A stretch of 64,000 nt of DNA from Pithys albifrons albifrons (Eukaryota > Chordata > Aves > Passeriformes > Thamnophilidae): positions 120,544,377 through 120,608,376 of the forward strand of contig NC_092459.1 of assembly GCF_047495875.1 (NCBI RefSeq), in the 5' to 3' direction. The notes beneath the pieces were generated by a model that did not search any database, had not been told where the DNA came from, and saw nothing but the letters and a program-made list of their open reading frames with translations. Shown piece after piece: positions 22,601 through 33,494 of the stretch. Position numbers and translations under genes: made by a program. Each line of letters starts with the position of its first letter. Position 1 is the first letter of the stretch.

Positions 22601-25600
22601 CCATCGAAGTACAGGCGGTTCATGATCTTGTTCTTCTCCTCAGGTGGGATGAAGTTCTCAATGATCAAGTACCTGAGCCAGAGACCATCCAAGAGAGACA
22701 GACAGGGAGTGAAGGGGGAAGGAGCAGGAGAGGAAGGAGTTAATGTGACAGGAGACAGAAAACAGGTCGGGAAGGGAGAGGAAAGGGATGTCAGGAAGAG
22801 AGTGAGACAGCACAGGGAGGGGAAACATGCAGAGGATGAAAATGTGATGGAAGTGGAGAGGTTGAAGTAACAGATGCAGCCACAGGAAGGGGAGAGGCAG
22901 GAGAGGGAGGGCAAGGGGGACAGTCATCAGAGGGCAGCCAGGACTCCTGGGAGCTCTGGGGCTCCAGGCAGCACAAGGACCATCCTCCTCTTCTCCCGCC
23001 TGCTCCCCTGGCTGCCTGACCCAAAGATCAAGGAAAGCTCAACGATGCCAAATGGACCCCAAAGGGAATCCTTTTCCCCATGTTTTTTGGGGCAAATTGA
23101 GCAACTGCTGAAAACTGTTTTGAGTTGATGAGCTGCTTTGCTGAGCTGTGGCTTCTGAACAGCCTGATCGTGCTGGGAGAGAAAGGGGGGAAACTGGAGA
23201 TGGAATATTGTTTCTAATAAAACTGTTTTGCCCGGAAAATGCTGAAGTGCTTGTAAATGTCTGGGGGGGTTAAAGAAAAAGATGAGTGTTTGAAGTGAGA
23301 ACAAACCCCCGGGGGCGGTGGAGCAACAGCTGCTTCTGTGGGAGGCTCCTGGAAGGAAAACACTGCCTGGCTCTGCTGGTGCCACTGGAGTTGGGAACTC
23401 TCCCAGGGCGAGCCCTCCCAGAGCTGCTCTCCCTCCAAGGCTGGCACTGGGGCCAGGGCAGGTCTCCAGATGCCTCAGCCCCAGCCAACACTGCCCCCCT
23501 CGAGTCACCCCCAGCCGGTGCCGCTGCTGCGTGGGCGTTTCTGCCCAAATATTTTCTGGTTTTCCCCTTTCTCAGCAAGTTTTGGACGCTCCGTGTGCTG
23601 CTCGCCCAGCGCTCGGCATTCCAACACCTTCTGGCACCACTGGTGGGTGGGAAGGGCTCAGCTGTCCCTGCCAGTGGGGGGTGAGTGCACAGCTCTGCCC
23701 TGAGCACCCCAGCTCTGCCCTGAGCACCTCAGTTCTGATCTGAGCACCTCAGTTCTGATCTGAGCACCCCAGCTCTGCCCTGAGCACCCCAGTTCTGATC
23801 TGAGCACCCCAGCTTTGATCTGAGCACCTCAGTCCTGCTCTGAGCACACCAACCCTGCCCTGAGCACCCCAGTTCTGATCTGAGCACACCAACCCTGCCC
23901 TGAGCACGCCAGCCCTGCCCTGAGCACCCCAGCTCTGCCCTGAGCACCTCAGCTCTGATCTGAGCAACTCAGCCCTGCCCTGAGCACCTCAGCTCTGACC
24001 TGAGCACCCCAGCTCTGATCTGAGCACCCCAGCTCTGCCCTGAGCACCTCAGCCCTGCCCTGAGCACCTCAGCTCTGACCTGAGCACGCCAGCCCTGCCC
24101 TGAGCACCCCAACTCTGCTCTGAGCACTCCAGCTCTGATCTGAGCGCCCCAGCCCTGCCTTGGAAACCCCAACTTTGCCCTGAGCACCTCAGCTTTGCTT
24201 TGTAAACCCCAACTCTGTCCTGCTCATCCCAGCCCTGCTCTGAGCACCTGAGATCTGCCCTGCACACCCCAACTCTGCTCTGAGCACCCCAGACCTGCCC
24301 TGTGCCCCCCAACTCTGCTTTGCGCACCCAGATTCTGCCCAGCACACCCCAGTTCGGCCCAGTAATTCTGCCCAGCACATCCCAGCTTGACCCTGCACAT
24401 CCCAGTTCTGCCCAGTACAACCCAACTCTGCCCAGCACACCCCAGCTTGGCACTGCACACTCCAATTCTGCCCAGCACACCCCAGCTCTGCCCAGCACAC
24501 CCCACAGGACTGTGTCAGGGCCCAGGTGACCCACAGGGACCCCACAACCACCTACTTGAGCTTCAGCTCCCGCGTCTGCTCGTTCTGGGCCTCCTCCAGG
24601 TCCTGGCGCACACGGATGTACTCGTCGTGCTGGTCCTGGATCTCGGCCTTCACAGCCTGCAGCTTGGCATAGAGCTGGGGGAGGGAGCAGCACCCTCAGC
24701 CCCGTGCCAGGGCTGCGGGGACCCTGGGGAGGGACATCCTGTCCTCGTTCCCACCCCTGCACCCTCCTGCCACGCCTCACCTTCTTCAGCTTCTTGGTTT
24801 TGATCTCCACCTCCTGCTGCAGGGAGGTGAAGGTCTCCCGCAGCTCCATGGTCTCCTCGTCCCGCAGCAGCATCTGCTGCTGCATCTCCCGCTCGCGGCG
24901 TTTCTGCGGCGCAGGGGACACGGTCAGAGCCGGGACTGGCACTGTCCCTGTCCCTGTCACCCCTCCCTGTGCCATTCCATACCTGCTCTGCGATCTCCTG
25001 CCGCCTCAGCTCCAGCATCTTCTGCTGCTCGTTGGTGTGGTCCACGATGGTCCTGCCCCCGATGAGCAGCTTGCTCTCCATCGCCTGGGAGGGGGCAGAG
25101 CGTGGGTGACCACCCCCCATCCGGGGGGTCACCTCAGGCCACCCTCACTGGGAGGTCACTCCCATCCCTGGTTCCTGTCCCCGTCCCTTGTTCCTGTTCC
25201 TGCCCCTGGTTCCTGTCCTGTCCATCCCTGGTTCCTGTCCCCGTCCCTTGTTCCTGTCACCATCACTGTTCCTGTCCCTGCCCCTGGTTCCTGTCCTGTC
25301 CATCCCTGGTTCCTGTCCCCATCCCTGGTTCCTGTCCCCATTCCTGGTTCCTGTCCCCATCCCTGGTTCCTGTCCTGTCCATCCCTGGTTCCTGTCCCCA
25401 TCCCTGGTTCCTGTCCCCATCCCTGGTTCCTGTCCCCATCCCTGGTTCCTGTCCTGTCCATCCCTGGTTCCTGTCCTGTCCATCCCTGGTTCCTGTCCCC
25501 GTCCCTGGTTCCTGTCCCCATCCCTGGTTCCTGTCCCCATCCCTGATTCCTGTCCCCGTCCCTGGTTCCTGTCCCCGTCCCCGTCCCTGGTTCCTGTCCC

Positions 25601-27678
25601 CATCCCTGGTTCCTGTCCCCGTCCCTGGTTCCTGTCCCCATCCCTGATTCCTGTCCCCGTCCCTGGTTCCTGTCCCCGTCCCTGGTTCCTGTCCCCATCC
25701 CTGGTTCTGAGAAGGCTGGAGGCCTTGATGTGGCACACACTTCATCCCCAGCTGATGGGGAGGGGGCTGTGCATGATTACACTGGATATTGGGAACAATT
25801 CCTTCCTGCAAAGGGCTGCCCAGCCCTGGCACAGCTGCCCAGGGCAGGAGTGGAGTCCCCATCCCTGCAGGGATTTCAAAGCCCTATGGATGTGGCACTT
25901 GGGGACATGGTCAGTGGTGGCCTTGGCAGTGCCGGAAGATGGTTGGACTGGATGGTCTCAGAGGGCTCTTCCCACCTAACTAATTCCACGATGCTGTGGA
26001 CACCCAGCAGCCCGGGGCTGGTTCAGCTCTGTGGGCGCAGTGGTGGGACTGGACTGGGGGTGTGGGTGACGTGTCCCCTCCACTGGCTCCGAGCCCAGGC
26101 CAGTCCGGCTTCCTTCCGCACAGCTGGGACCCCGTGGGACTGCACGGATGGGCAGCGGCTGCGGCAGCGGGGCCGGGCCTGCCCTCCCCAGCTGTGCACA
26201 CAGACAGAGACACAGACACAAACACAGAGCCTGTGCACATACACACACAGAGACACAGATAAAGAGAAATACAGACACACACAGACACACACACAGAGAC
26301 ACACAGATAGACACACACAGACACACACAGAGACACACAGATAGACACACACAGACACACACACAGACACACACAGAGCCTGTGGATGCAGACACAGACA
26401 CACAGACACACACACACACAGACACACACACACACACAGACACACACACACACACAGACACACACACACACACACACAGACACACAGACACACACACACA
26501 CACACACAGACACACACACAGACACACACACACACATAGATACACACACAGATACACACAGAGAGACACACACAGAGCCTGTGGATGCAGACACAGACAC
26601 ACACACACACACACACACACAGACACACACATAGATACACACACAGATACACACAGAGAGACACACACAGAGCCTGTGGATGCAGACACAGACACACACA
26701 CACACACACACAGACACACACATAGATACACACACAGATACACACACAGATACACACACACAGACACACACATAGATACACACACAGATACACACACAGA
26801 CATACACACACAGACACACACACACACAGACACACAGACACACACATAGATACACACACAGATACACACACAGATACACACACAGATACACACAGATACA
26901 CACACATACATAGATACACACACAGATACACACACAGATATACACACAGACACACACACACAGACACACACACACATAGATACACACACAGATACACAGA
27001 TACACACACACACATAGATACACACACAGATACACACACACAGACACACAGATACACAGACACAGATGGACACACAGATAGACACACACAGACACAGATA
27101 CACAGATAGACACACACAGACACACAGATACACAGACAAGACACAGACACACACACAGCCTGTGCACACACACAGACACAGACACACACACACACACAGA
27201 CACACACACGTGCACACACCCTGTGCACACACAGACACACACACACACACACACAGACACACACACGTGCACACACCCTGTGCACACACAGACACACACA
27301 CACAGACACACAGACACACACACACAGACACAGACACACACACACAGACACACACACGTGCACACACCCTGTGCACACACAGACACACACACACAGACAC
27401 ACAGACACACACAGACACACACACACAGACACACACACACACACACACACACAGAGACACACACACACAGACACACAGACACACAGACAGACACACACAC
27501 ACAGACAGACACACACACACACACACAGAGACACACACACACAGACACACAGACACACAGACAGACACACACACACACACAGACACACACACACAGACAC
27601 ACCCCCACACAGACACACACAGACACACACACACACACACCCTGTGCACACACAGACACACACACACACACACCCTGT

Positions 27679-27726
<48 letters not shown>

Positions 27727-30700
27727 GTGCACAGGCCCAGGCTGCACACACCGTGCCAGGCTGAACACATTCACACACACATCAGTGACAGGGCACGGAG
27801 GGCAGAGCTGTGTAGGAGGGCAGCACAGTGCGTGTGCACACAAATGTGTACCCATGCAGCCGTGTGCCAGCCATGTGCCAGCCGTGTGCCCAGCCGTGTG
27901 CCCAGCCGTGTGCCCAGATGTGTGCCAGCCGTGTGCCCAGCTGTGTGCCCAGCCGTGTGCCCAGCCGTGTGCCAGCCGTGTGCCCAGATGTGTGCCAGCC
28001 GTGTGCCCAGCCGTGTGCCAGCCGTGTGCCAGCCGTGTGCCCAGATGTGTGCCAGCCGTGTGCCAGCCGTGTGCCCAGCCGTGTGCCCAGCCATGTGCCC
28101 AGCCGTGTGCCCAGCTGTGTGCCCAGCCGTGTGCCAGCCGTGTACCAGCCGTGTGCCCAGCCGTGTGCCCAGCCGTGTTCCCAGCCGTGTGCCCAGCTGT
28201 GTGCCCAGCCGTGTGCCAGCCGTGTACCAGCCGTGTGCCCAGCCGTGTGCCCAGCCGTGTGCCCAGCTGTGTGCCCAGCCGTGTGCCAGCCGTGTACCAG
28301 CCGTGTGCCCAGCCGTGTGCCCAGCCGTGTGCCAGCCGTGTGCCCAGACGTGTGCCCAGACGTGTGCCCAGACGTGTGCCAGCCGTGTGCCCAGACGTGT
28401 GCCCGCCGTGTGCCCAGACGTGTGCCCAGCTGTGAGGCTCTGGGGGCACACAGGCAGCCCCCCAACACCCACAGGACACCCCATGACTGGACCAGCAGCT
28501 CCCACCTTCCCCCACCCCAGTGAGACCCCTGCAGCTGTTCAGCACTGTGGGGGCACAGCACTCCTGACCCCAGCCCTGGGGATTCCTCCTTGTGCCAGCC
28601 CCAACACCTCCAGACGGGTGTTGCTGGCTGGGTGTTCTGTTGGGGGGCTCAGACCTCCGAGGGCAGCCCCCCAATCCTGTGCCATGCCCTGCCAGGGCTC
28701 CCTGAGCAGCACTGGGGTGCCCCAGGCCCCTCAGCTCTTCTCCAAACCCGGATCTCGGCCCTCATTGCTCCCCAGGATGCCAACTGTGCCCTCCCCGTGC
28801 TGGGGTGCAGGAGGGGGCTGGGTGGGGGCTGGGATGCTGCTGCTGCTGCCTCCCCTCCCTAGCAGTGCCACCCTCCCAGCAGTGCCACCCTCCCCACCAG
28901 TGCCACCCTACCCAGGCAGTGCCATCCTCCCAGCAGTGTCACCCTCCCAGCAGTGCCACCCTCCCAGCAGTGCCACCCTCCCCACCAGTGCCACCCTACC
29001 CAGGCAGTGCCATCCTCCCAGCAGTGTCACCCTCCCAGCAGTGCCACCCTCTCAGCAGTGCCACCCTCCCAGCAGTGTCACCCTCTCAGCAGTGCCACCC
29101 TCTCAGCAGTGCCACCCTCCCAGCAGTGGCACCCTCCCATCAGTGCCACCCTCCCAGCAGTGCCACCATCCCCAGCAGTGCCACCCTCCCAGCAGTGCCA
29201 CCCTCCCTGCTGCATTAAGGTGTTTCTCAGTGCCACTCTTTGCTCCCTGCCAGAGTGTTTATTCCCTCTAACGAGGACTCTCCCAATCCCCTTTCCCCCT
29301 GAGCCTCTCCTGGGAACTCATTTCCGGCACCCAAAGAACTGCCCAGCACTTTCCCTCTGGCTGACCCGGCCTCAGCCCCGGGCAGAGCTGGCACAGCCCA
29401 CAGCACCCACACCCAGCTCGCCCATGGCACGGCCCCTCCACCTGGGCACACCTGGGAGCCAAGGGGCACATCTGGGAGCACAGGGCCACATCTGGGAGCC
29501 AAGGGGCACACCTGGGGCACACCTGAGAGCCAAGGGGCACACCTGGGAGTACAGGAGAACATCTGGGACCCAAGGGGCACACCTGGGAGCCAAGGGGCAC
29601 ATCTGGGAGCACAGGGCCACACCTGGGAGCCAAGGGGCACACCTGCCCCGGGTGGGCTGGCCCCCACCTCTCTGAGCTCAGTTCTGCCCATGTTTCCAGC
29701 TGTGTGGCAGAGGCAGAGCCCACCCCCACCAGTGTGATGGCAAGACAGGGCACAGAGTGTGTCACCCCTGGGCGTGGGGGGCACCCCGTGTCCCCCCAGC
29801 CACCTCAGCTGCCCCTGCCATGGTCACTACAGAGAAGTGCTGTGTGCCAGAGCTGCCCATGGGCACCAGGAGGCCACCCAATTTTCCCCCAGTGTCCCCC
29901 CAGATGGTGGGGTGAGCACTGGGCTGGTACAGGGGGGGTTTGTGCTCCCTGAGGTGACACCCCCCTGGTGTGACAGTGCTGTGTCCCCATGGCCACAGGG
30001 GCTCTGTGTGCAGAGCAGCCCCAAAGGCCACCGAAGGGGCCGTGGTGTCACCTCTGCTCGGGCCCTGCCTGGTTACTCAGCAGTTCCAGGACACTCCAGG
30101 GCCCAGGGCCAGCCCCGCCGTGCTGTGCCCAGTGAGGAGACCACGCTGGGCAGTTGCCAGCCCCAAACTGTGCCCCCAAACTGCACCCCACAGCCTGAAA
30201 CCACAGCCTGCACCCCACAACCTGCACCCCCAGCCTGTACCCCACAACCTGCACCCATAACCTGCACCCATAACCTGCACCCCACAACCTGCACCCCACA
30301 ACCTGCACCCCAAAACCTGCACCCCATAACCTGCACCCCATAACCTGCACCCACAGCCTGCACCCCATAGCCTGAAATCCATAACCTGCACCCCCATAAC
30401 CTGCACCCCATAGCCTGAAACCCATAACCTGCACCCCACAGCCTGCAGCCCACAGCCTGCACCCCATAACCTGCACCCCACAGCCTGCACCCCACAGCCT
30501 GCACCCCGTAACATGCACCCCATAACCTGCCCCCCACAGCCTGCACCCACTGTGGCAGGGGGCAGCTGCAGGGACTGGGCTGGGCATCCTGCTGTGCCAG
30601 GACAACAGTCACGGGACACCCGCCATGCCAGCCAGTGACTGACCAGTGTCCCCACCCTGGCTCTGCACCAGTGGCACGTCCCAGCAGGTTCCCACGGGTC

Positions 30701-33494
30701 TCTGTGCAGGCATCCAGGCATGGCCACGCATCCCTGGGCATGATCACGCATCCCTGGGCACAGTCATGTGTCCCTGGGCACGGCCATGTGTCCCTGGGCA
30801 CGGCCCTGAGTCCCCAGAGCTGCAACAAACACAGCTCAGGGAGGAGGGTCCAGAGCCCCCTGCTCAGCCCTCACACCCCAGGCATGTCCCCCTGGAGGGG
30901 TCCCTGCTTGTGCTCCAGCCCTGTCACTGCACCCAGGCCAGCGTGGTGACCGAGGGGCTGTGCTGGAGTGCCAATGGAGGCTCAGGGTGCTGGGGCTCCC
31001 TCCCCACCCAAATCTGGGTGCTGAGCTCCCTCCCCACCTGGCTCAGGGTGCTGGGGTTCCCTCCCCACCCAAATCTGGGTGCTGAGCTCCCTCCCCACCT
31101 GGCTCAGGGTGCTGGGGCTCCCTCCCCACCCAAATCTGGGTGCTGAGCTCCCTCCCCACCTGGCTCAGGGTGCTCAGCTCCCTCCCCAGCACCCTCACTG
31201 GTGTCCTGGCCCCACAGCCGCCACAGGCAAGTGGGGGTTCAGAACCCCCCAGCCTCACCGGGGACAGGAGCACGGCTGGGGTGGGGGCAGAGGTGCAGCC
31301 TCAGCCCCCCAGCATGGCTGGGGCTGCCACAGCCCCTCCCAGCCCCACAACCCTGAGCATCCCTGAGCATCTCTGAGCATCCCTGAGTATCCCTGAGCAT
31401 CCCTGAGTATCCCTGAGCATCCCTGAGCCAGCCGAGGTGCCAGTTACGTGCCCCCACCCAATCCATTTGGGCTCAGGGTGCCAGGAAGGATTTGGGGTTG
31501 GGGGGGCATGGGGTCCCTGCAGAGCTGCCAGGCTGTGCCATGGGCTCACAGCCCTGCCCAGCCTGGCAGAGCCCAGTGGGAGCTGGACAGAACTGGGGAG
31601 CTGGTGGGGAGCAGGTGGGGGGCAGGGGGGGCAGGGGGGGCAGGTGCACTGTATCTCCAGCCCCAGCCCTGGGCACGCTCCTGGTGCCACCAGGGACCAA
31701 TCTGCAGCATCACTCCCATCATTCCCCCTCCCTGCCACAAGATGCTTTGTTGTGCAGAGCGGGACCAGAGCTGAGCACAGCAACCTCGTGCCACCAGTGA
31801 CCCACTCCTCCACAGCCCTTCCCACCTGCCCCACTGCAGCTCCCACACAGGGTCCCCACACAGGTCTGTGTCTGAGGGCCACCCCAGCCCAGCCCCACAC
31901 ACCAGGGTGGGTCAGGGTCTCTCAGGGACCCTGCCTGGACACTTGGGTTGGGAGCCCCCCAGCCTGGGCCCCTTGGTGGGTGCCTGGCACAGGGTCCCTG
32001 CTGGGGCCCCATTCCCACGCCCCTGAGGGGCTGGTGGCGCAGCAGGTCTTCCCCCTCATGATGGCTTGTGGTGCCACGTACCTTGTACTTGATGGCCAGC
32101 AGCTCCGTGGCCTCCTGCTCCTTCCGCAGGTCCTCTATCATCTTCTCCTTCTCCTGGAGCAGCTTCTGCTTCTCCTCACTCACCAGGCTGTGGTCATCCT
32201 GGATAGCTGCTTTCTCCTCTTCCAGCCTCTCCTTCTGTTCCTTCAAGTAATTCTCCATGTTCTTCTCCAGGCCATCCTCATTGTCATCCTCCCCTTCGTT
32301 CTCCACGACACCTTCTCCATCCATCGCTTTCTTCCTCCTGCTGCTCCTTCTCCTCTTCTTCCCAAGCATCCCGCGCTTCTCCAGCTGGGCTTTCAGCCGG
32401 ATGATCTCCTCCTGGAACTCCCGCAGCAAGGTGTCCTTGGGGTCCTCGTTCACCCGCGGCTTGTTCTTGATGTTCTTGGCCCTGTTGGCGAACCTGAGGG
32501 TGGAGAGGCTCTCGTCGTAGCTGTGGGAGGCCGGGCCCAAGGTGGCCACCATGATTGTCTTGGCGTTGCCCCCGAGGGAGTCCTGCAGCAGGCGGGTCAG
32601 CTTGGAGTCCCGGTACGGGATGTGCGTGCTCCTGCCGTCCACCAGCGCGGAGATGACGTTGCCCAGGGCGGAGAGGGACAGGTTGATCTTGGAGGCTTCC
32701 TTGGGGCGCTCCCCGTGGGCCCCCATTTTGTTCTGGCGCTCGCTGCCTGCCAGGTCCACCAGGTTGAGCTTCCCCACACGGATGTGCTCCTCGCCGTCCG
32801 GCCCTGTCTCGCTGCACTCGATGGTGATGAGGAAGATGGCGTGGGAGCGGGAGCTGTGCTCGTTCATGTTGGTGCTGCCCACGGAGCGCGTCTGGCTGCC
32901 CAGGTTCATCACGTGCTCGATCTCCTTCACGTTCTTGGTCACGAAGGAGGAGAGGTCCTTGATGTAGACCCCCGTCTCGGGGTTCTCCTTCAGCTCCAGC
33001 TTCTTGCTCTGGTCCTTGGCGAGGAGGTCCCTGATCTCCTCCTGGTAGATCTCCAGGTACGAGGCCCTCACCAGGTACTGCTGGTTCTGGGAGCGGGAGA
33101 TGTGTGTGAAGATGTGCTCGAAGGCGCTGGGGATGATGCCGCGCTTCTCGGGCTCGGCCCAGGCGCCCTGCATGGTGTATGTCTTGCCGGTGCCGGTCTG
33201 GCCGTAGGCGAACACGGTGCCATTGAAGCCCTGCAGCACCGAGTCGATGAGCGGCCGCACCGTCTCGTCGTACAGATCGGCCTGCTTGGAGCTGGCGTCG
33301 TACACGGCATCGAAGGTGAAGGTCTTGGGCAGCTCCCCGGGGGCGGCGCGCGGGTTGCGGATGCTCACCTGGCCCAGCTTCACGTCCAGCTCCAGGACGC
33401 GCTCGTACCCCGCCGCCTCCTCGCGCCGGCTCATGGGCCGGCACCGAGCCACCACCCGGAGCGCCTCGCAGCCGCTGCGGGGCTTACCGGCCAT
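19530..33494 (-). CDS. KIF3C: KIF3C, kinesin-2 motor subunit (complete, 8 coding exons)
   Basis: Exons in order: 33494-32082, 25084-24983, 24903-24781, 24674-24556, 22672-22556, 21739-21631, 20633-20458, 19623-19530. All introns are GT-AG and all phases agree. The total is 2253 nt, 750 codons plus stop. KIF3C pairs with KIF3A, or acts as a homodimer, in plus-end-directed microtubule transport, mainly in neurons. KIF3C is chosen over KIF3B by the N-terminal [20 protein letters not shown], the [11 protein letters not shown] segment and the C-terminal [10 protein letters not shown]. Domains: motor about 10-350, neck and coiled coil about 355-600, then a tail. The protein is about 40 residues shorter than human KIF3C, partly because the glycine-rich insert in loop 11 is absent. 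The final residues (AMPAQQ) differ from the mammalian end. Confidence 0.96.
19785..20275 (-). mobile_element. CR1 LINE fragment in KIF3C intron 7
   Basis: Begins ATCATGGAATGGTTTGGGTG (reverse complement of the CR1 3' end) and runs through GCCACAGCTGCTCTGCCCAA and GCTCTCAGATGTCCCTGGAG to the body near 20240. It is in the same orientation as KIF3C and occupies more than half of the 834-bp intron. Confidence 0.9.
20458..20633 (-). CDS. KIF3C: KIF3C coding exon 7 (tail)
   Basis: 176 nt: [20 protein letters not shown] to RVRKSRS, with the Trp codon split (TG, then G). Acceptor CCACTGCAG, donor GTGAGT at 20457. The [20 protein letters not shown] segment is characteristic of KIF3C. Confidence 0.95.
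21030..21592. repeat. (CCAT)n / (GGAT)n microsatellite, about 560 bp, KIF3C intron 6
   Basis: About 140 copies of a 4-bp unit (CCAT on the plus strand), interspersed with CCAC and CCCT variants. Because 4 and 3 are coprime, it reads as endless Ile-His-Pro-Ser type peptide in all frames. It ends about 40 nt from the exon 6 donor, and on the transcript the strand is GGAT/GGGT-rich. Confidence 0.97.
21631..21739 (-). CDS. KIF3C: KIF3C coding exon 6 (tail)
   Basis: 109 nt: [20 protein letters not shown] to [10 protein letters not shown]. Acceptor GTGCTCCAG, donor GTACGG at 21630. The basic [13 protein letters not shown] motif is a kinesin-2 tail hallmark. A CCAT microsatellite starts about 40 nt into the following intron. 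Confidence 0.95.
21942..22552. repeat. Minisatellite, 12/13-bp unit (CAGGCACAGGGAC), about 49 copies, KIF3C intron 5
   Basis: Copies of ACCAGGCACAGGG and ACCAGCACAGGG, with AAGGC and CGGGG variants. It fills most of the 816-bp intron. The last copies (CAGCACAGGGCCAGGGA) abut the exon 5 donor, leaving only about six bases of intron before the repeat. Confidence 0.96.
22556..22672 (-). CDS. KIF3C: KIF3C coding exon 5 (end of stalk)
   Basis: 117 nt: [20 protein letters not shown] to QPLVPTG, ending in a split Gly codon (GG, then G). Acceptor TGGCTCAG, donor GTACGT at 22555. A 12/13-bp repeat array begins within about ten bases of this donor on the intron side. Confidence 0.95.
22680..23670. other. 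KIF3C intron 4, unique part
   Basis: No gene, RNA or element recognised. The segment 22680-22870 is purine-rich. The region 23030-23290 is lower in GC and looks like ordinary intron sequence. Confidence 0.5.
23675..24510. repeat. Minisatellite, 20-bp unit, about 41 copies, KIF3C intron 4
   Basis: Copies of CCTGAGCACCCCAGCTCTGC with variants (GATC for GCCC, CACCTC, CACACC). The right-hand copies (24300-24500) drift to CCAGCACACCCCAGCTCTGC, so two subarrays with a gradient can be seen. It ends about 45 nt from the exon 4 donor. Confidence 0.96.
24556..24674 (-). CDS. KIF3C: KIF3C coding exon 4 (coiled coil)
   Basis: 119 nt: [20 protein letters not shown] to RELKLK. The last Lys codon is split (AA, then G in exon 5). 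Acceptor CCCCCAG, donor GTAGGT at 24555. Intron 3 before it is 106 bp. Confidence 0.95.
24781..24903 (-). CDS. KIF3C: KIF3C coding exon 3 (coiled coil)
   Basis: 123 nt, 41 codons, phase 0: [20 protein letters not shown] to EIKTKKLKK. Acceptor CGCCGCAG, donor GTGAGG at 24780. Intron 2 before it is only 79 bp. Confidence 0.95.
24983..25084 (-). CDS. KIF3C: KIF3C coding exon 2 (coiled coil)
   Basis: 102 nt, 34 codons, phase 0 at both ends: starts [10 protein letters not shown], ends QEIAEQ. Acceptor CCTCCCAG at 25085, donor GTATGG at 24982. The sequence continues the kinesin-2 stalk ([20 protein letters not shown]). Confidence 0.95.
25155..25712. repeat. Minisatellite, 18-bp unit (ATCCCTGGTTCCTGTCCC), about 31 copies
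   Basis: Variants are GTCCCTGGTT, ATCCCTGATT and a CTGTCCTGTCC insertion. The array starts about 70 bp upstream (transcript sense) of the KIF3C exon 2 acceptor. Confidence 0.96.
25780..26000 (+). mobile_element. CR1 LINE fragment, 3' end
   Basis: GGAACAATTCCTTCCTGCAA, GCCCAGGGCAGGAGTGGAGT, GGGATTTCAAAGCCCTATGG and GGTTGGACTGGATGGTCTCA follow the CR1 3' order. The copy is related to the one at 38990-39155 but from a subfamily different from the common GGCAGGGACACC copies. Confidence 0.88.
26200..27735. repeat. CA-rich microsatellite field, about 1.5 kb
   Basis: Mixed (CA)n, ACAGACAC and ACAGATAC tracts with interspersed blocks containing GAGCCTGTGGATGCAGACAC (near 26375, 26575, 26672) and CACACCCTGTGCACACACAG (near 27215, 27275, 27365, 27640). 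These blocks show a higher-order periodicity of roughly 100-200 bp. Six-hundred-codon open frames on both strands are artefacts of the dinucleotide period. Confidence 0.97.
27840..28438. repeat. Minisatellite, 12/15-bp unit (CCAGCCGTGTGC), about 45 copies
   Basis: Alternation of CCAGCCGTGTGC and CCCAGCCGTGTGC with ATGTGTG, CTGTGTG and ACGTGTG variants. Alternating 12- and 13-bp spacing shifts the frame repeatedly. Confidence 0.95.
28855..29215. repeat. Minisatellite, 17/18-bp unit (CCCAGCAGTGCCACCCT), about 21 copies
   Basis: Copies read CCCAGCAGTGCCACCCT. A longer block (CCACCAGTGCCACCCTACCC, then AGGCAGTGCCATCC) occurs twice, near 28890 and 28980. Confidence 0.95.
29440..29650. repeat. Minisatellite, about 20-bp unit (GGGAGCCAAGGGGCACA), about 10 copies
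   Basis: Units of CACCTGGGAGCCAAGGGGCA alternate with ATCTGGGAGCACAGGGCCAC, making a two-type higher-order repeat. Confidence 0.9.
30175..30552. repeat. Minisatellite, 15/16-bp unit (CCTGCACCCCATAA), about 24 copies
   Basis: Copies of AACCTGCACCCCATA and AGCCTGCACCCCACA. Variants with CCTGAAATCC and CCTGAAACCC are scattered. Confidence 0.94.
30980..31190. repeat. Minisatellite, 61-bp unit, about 3.5 copies
   Basis: The unit holds CTCAGGGTGCTGGGGCTCCC, TCCCCACCCAAATCTGGGTG and CTGAGCTCCCTCCCCACCTG. The copies begin near 30980, 31040, 31102 and 31163 and are nearly identical. Confidence 0.9.
31350..31436. repeat. 10-bp repeat (GAGCATCCCT), about 8 copies
   Basis: Copies of GAGCATCCCT and GAGTATCCCT alternate, with one GAGCATCTCT. 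Confidence 0.9.
32082..33494 (-). CDS. KIF3C: KIF3C coding exon 1: motor domain, neck and start of coiled coil
   Basis: 471 codons from ATG (33494) to AAG before the donor GTACGT at 32081. Visible motifs: P-loop GQTGTGKT (98-105), switch I NEHSSRSH (211-218), switch II DLAGSE (247-252), [19 protein letters not shown] (292-310), and neck [20 protein letters not shown] (338-357). Loop 11 after switch II is short ([17 protein letters not shown]). It resembles KIF3B rather than mammalian KIF3C, which has a glycine-rich insert here. A basic patch ([12 protein letters not shown], 379-390) and an acidic stretch (391-410) precede the coiled coil. All ATPase residues are intact, so the motor should be functional. 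Confidence 0.97.

Larger units (their letters stand above)
25085..32081 (-). other. KIF3C: KIF3C intron 1
   Basis: A 7.0 kb intron between the motor exon and the stalk exons. At least eight different tandem arrays plus one CR1 fragment account for about two thirds of it. The intervals 28440-28850, 29650-30170, 30560-30980 and 31440-32080 look like unique GC-rich sequence without further exons: KIF3C reads directly from KYK to AMESK. Confidence 0.9.

Noticed and set aside
21034..22914. 626-codon minus-strand frame with Trp-Met-Asp-Gly repeats that includes KIF3C residues
   Set aside because: It joins the CCAT microsatellite, KIF3C exon 6, the 12/13-bp array and exon 5 through introns with valid splice sites. 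Only the exon portions are coding.
25976..28674. Open frames of 600-880 codons rich in Cys/Val (minus) or His/Thr (plus)
   Set aside because: They are read-through of a CA dinucleotide field and adjoining 12-mer array inside KIF3C intron 1. Amino-acid composition is dictated by the repeat and both strands are equally open.
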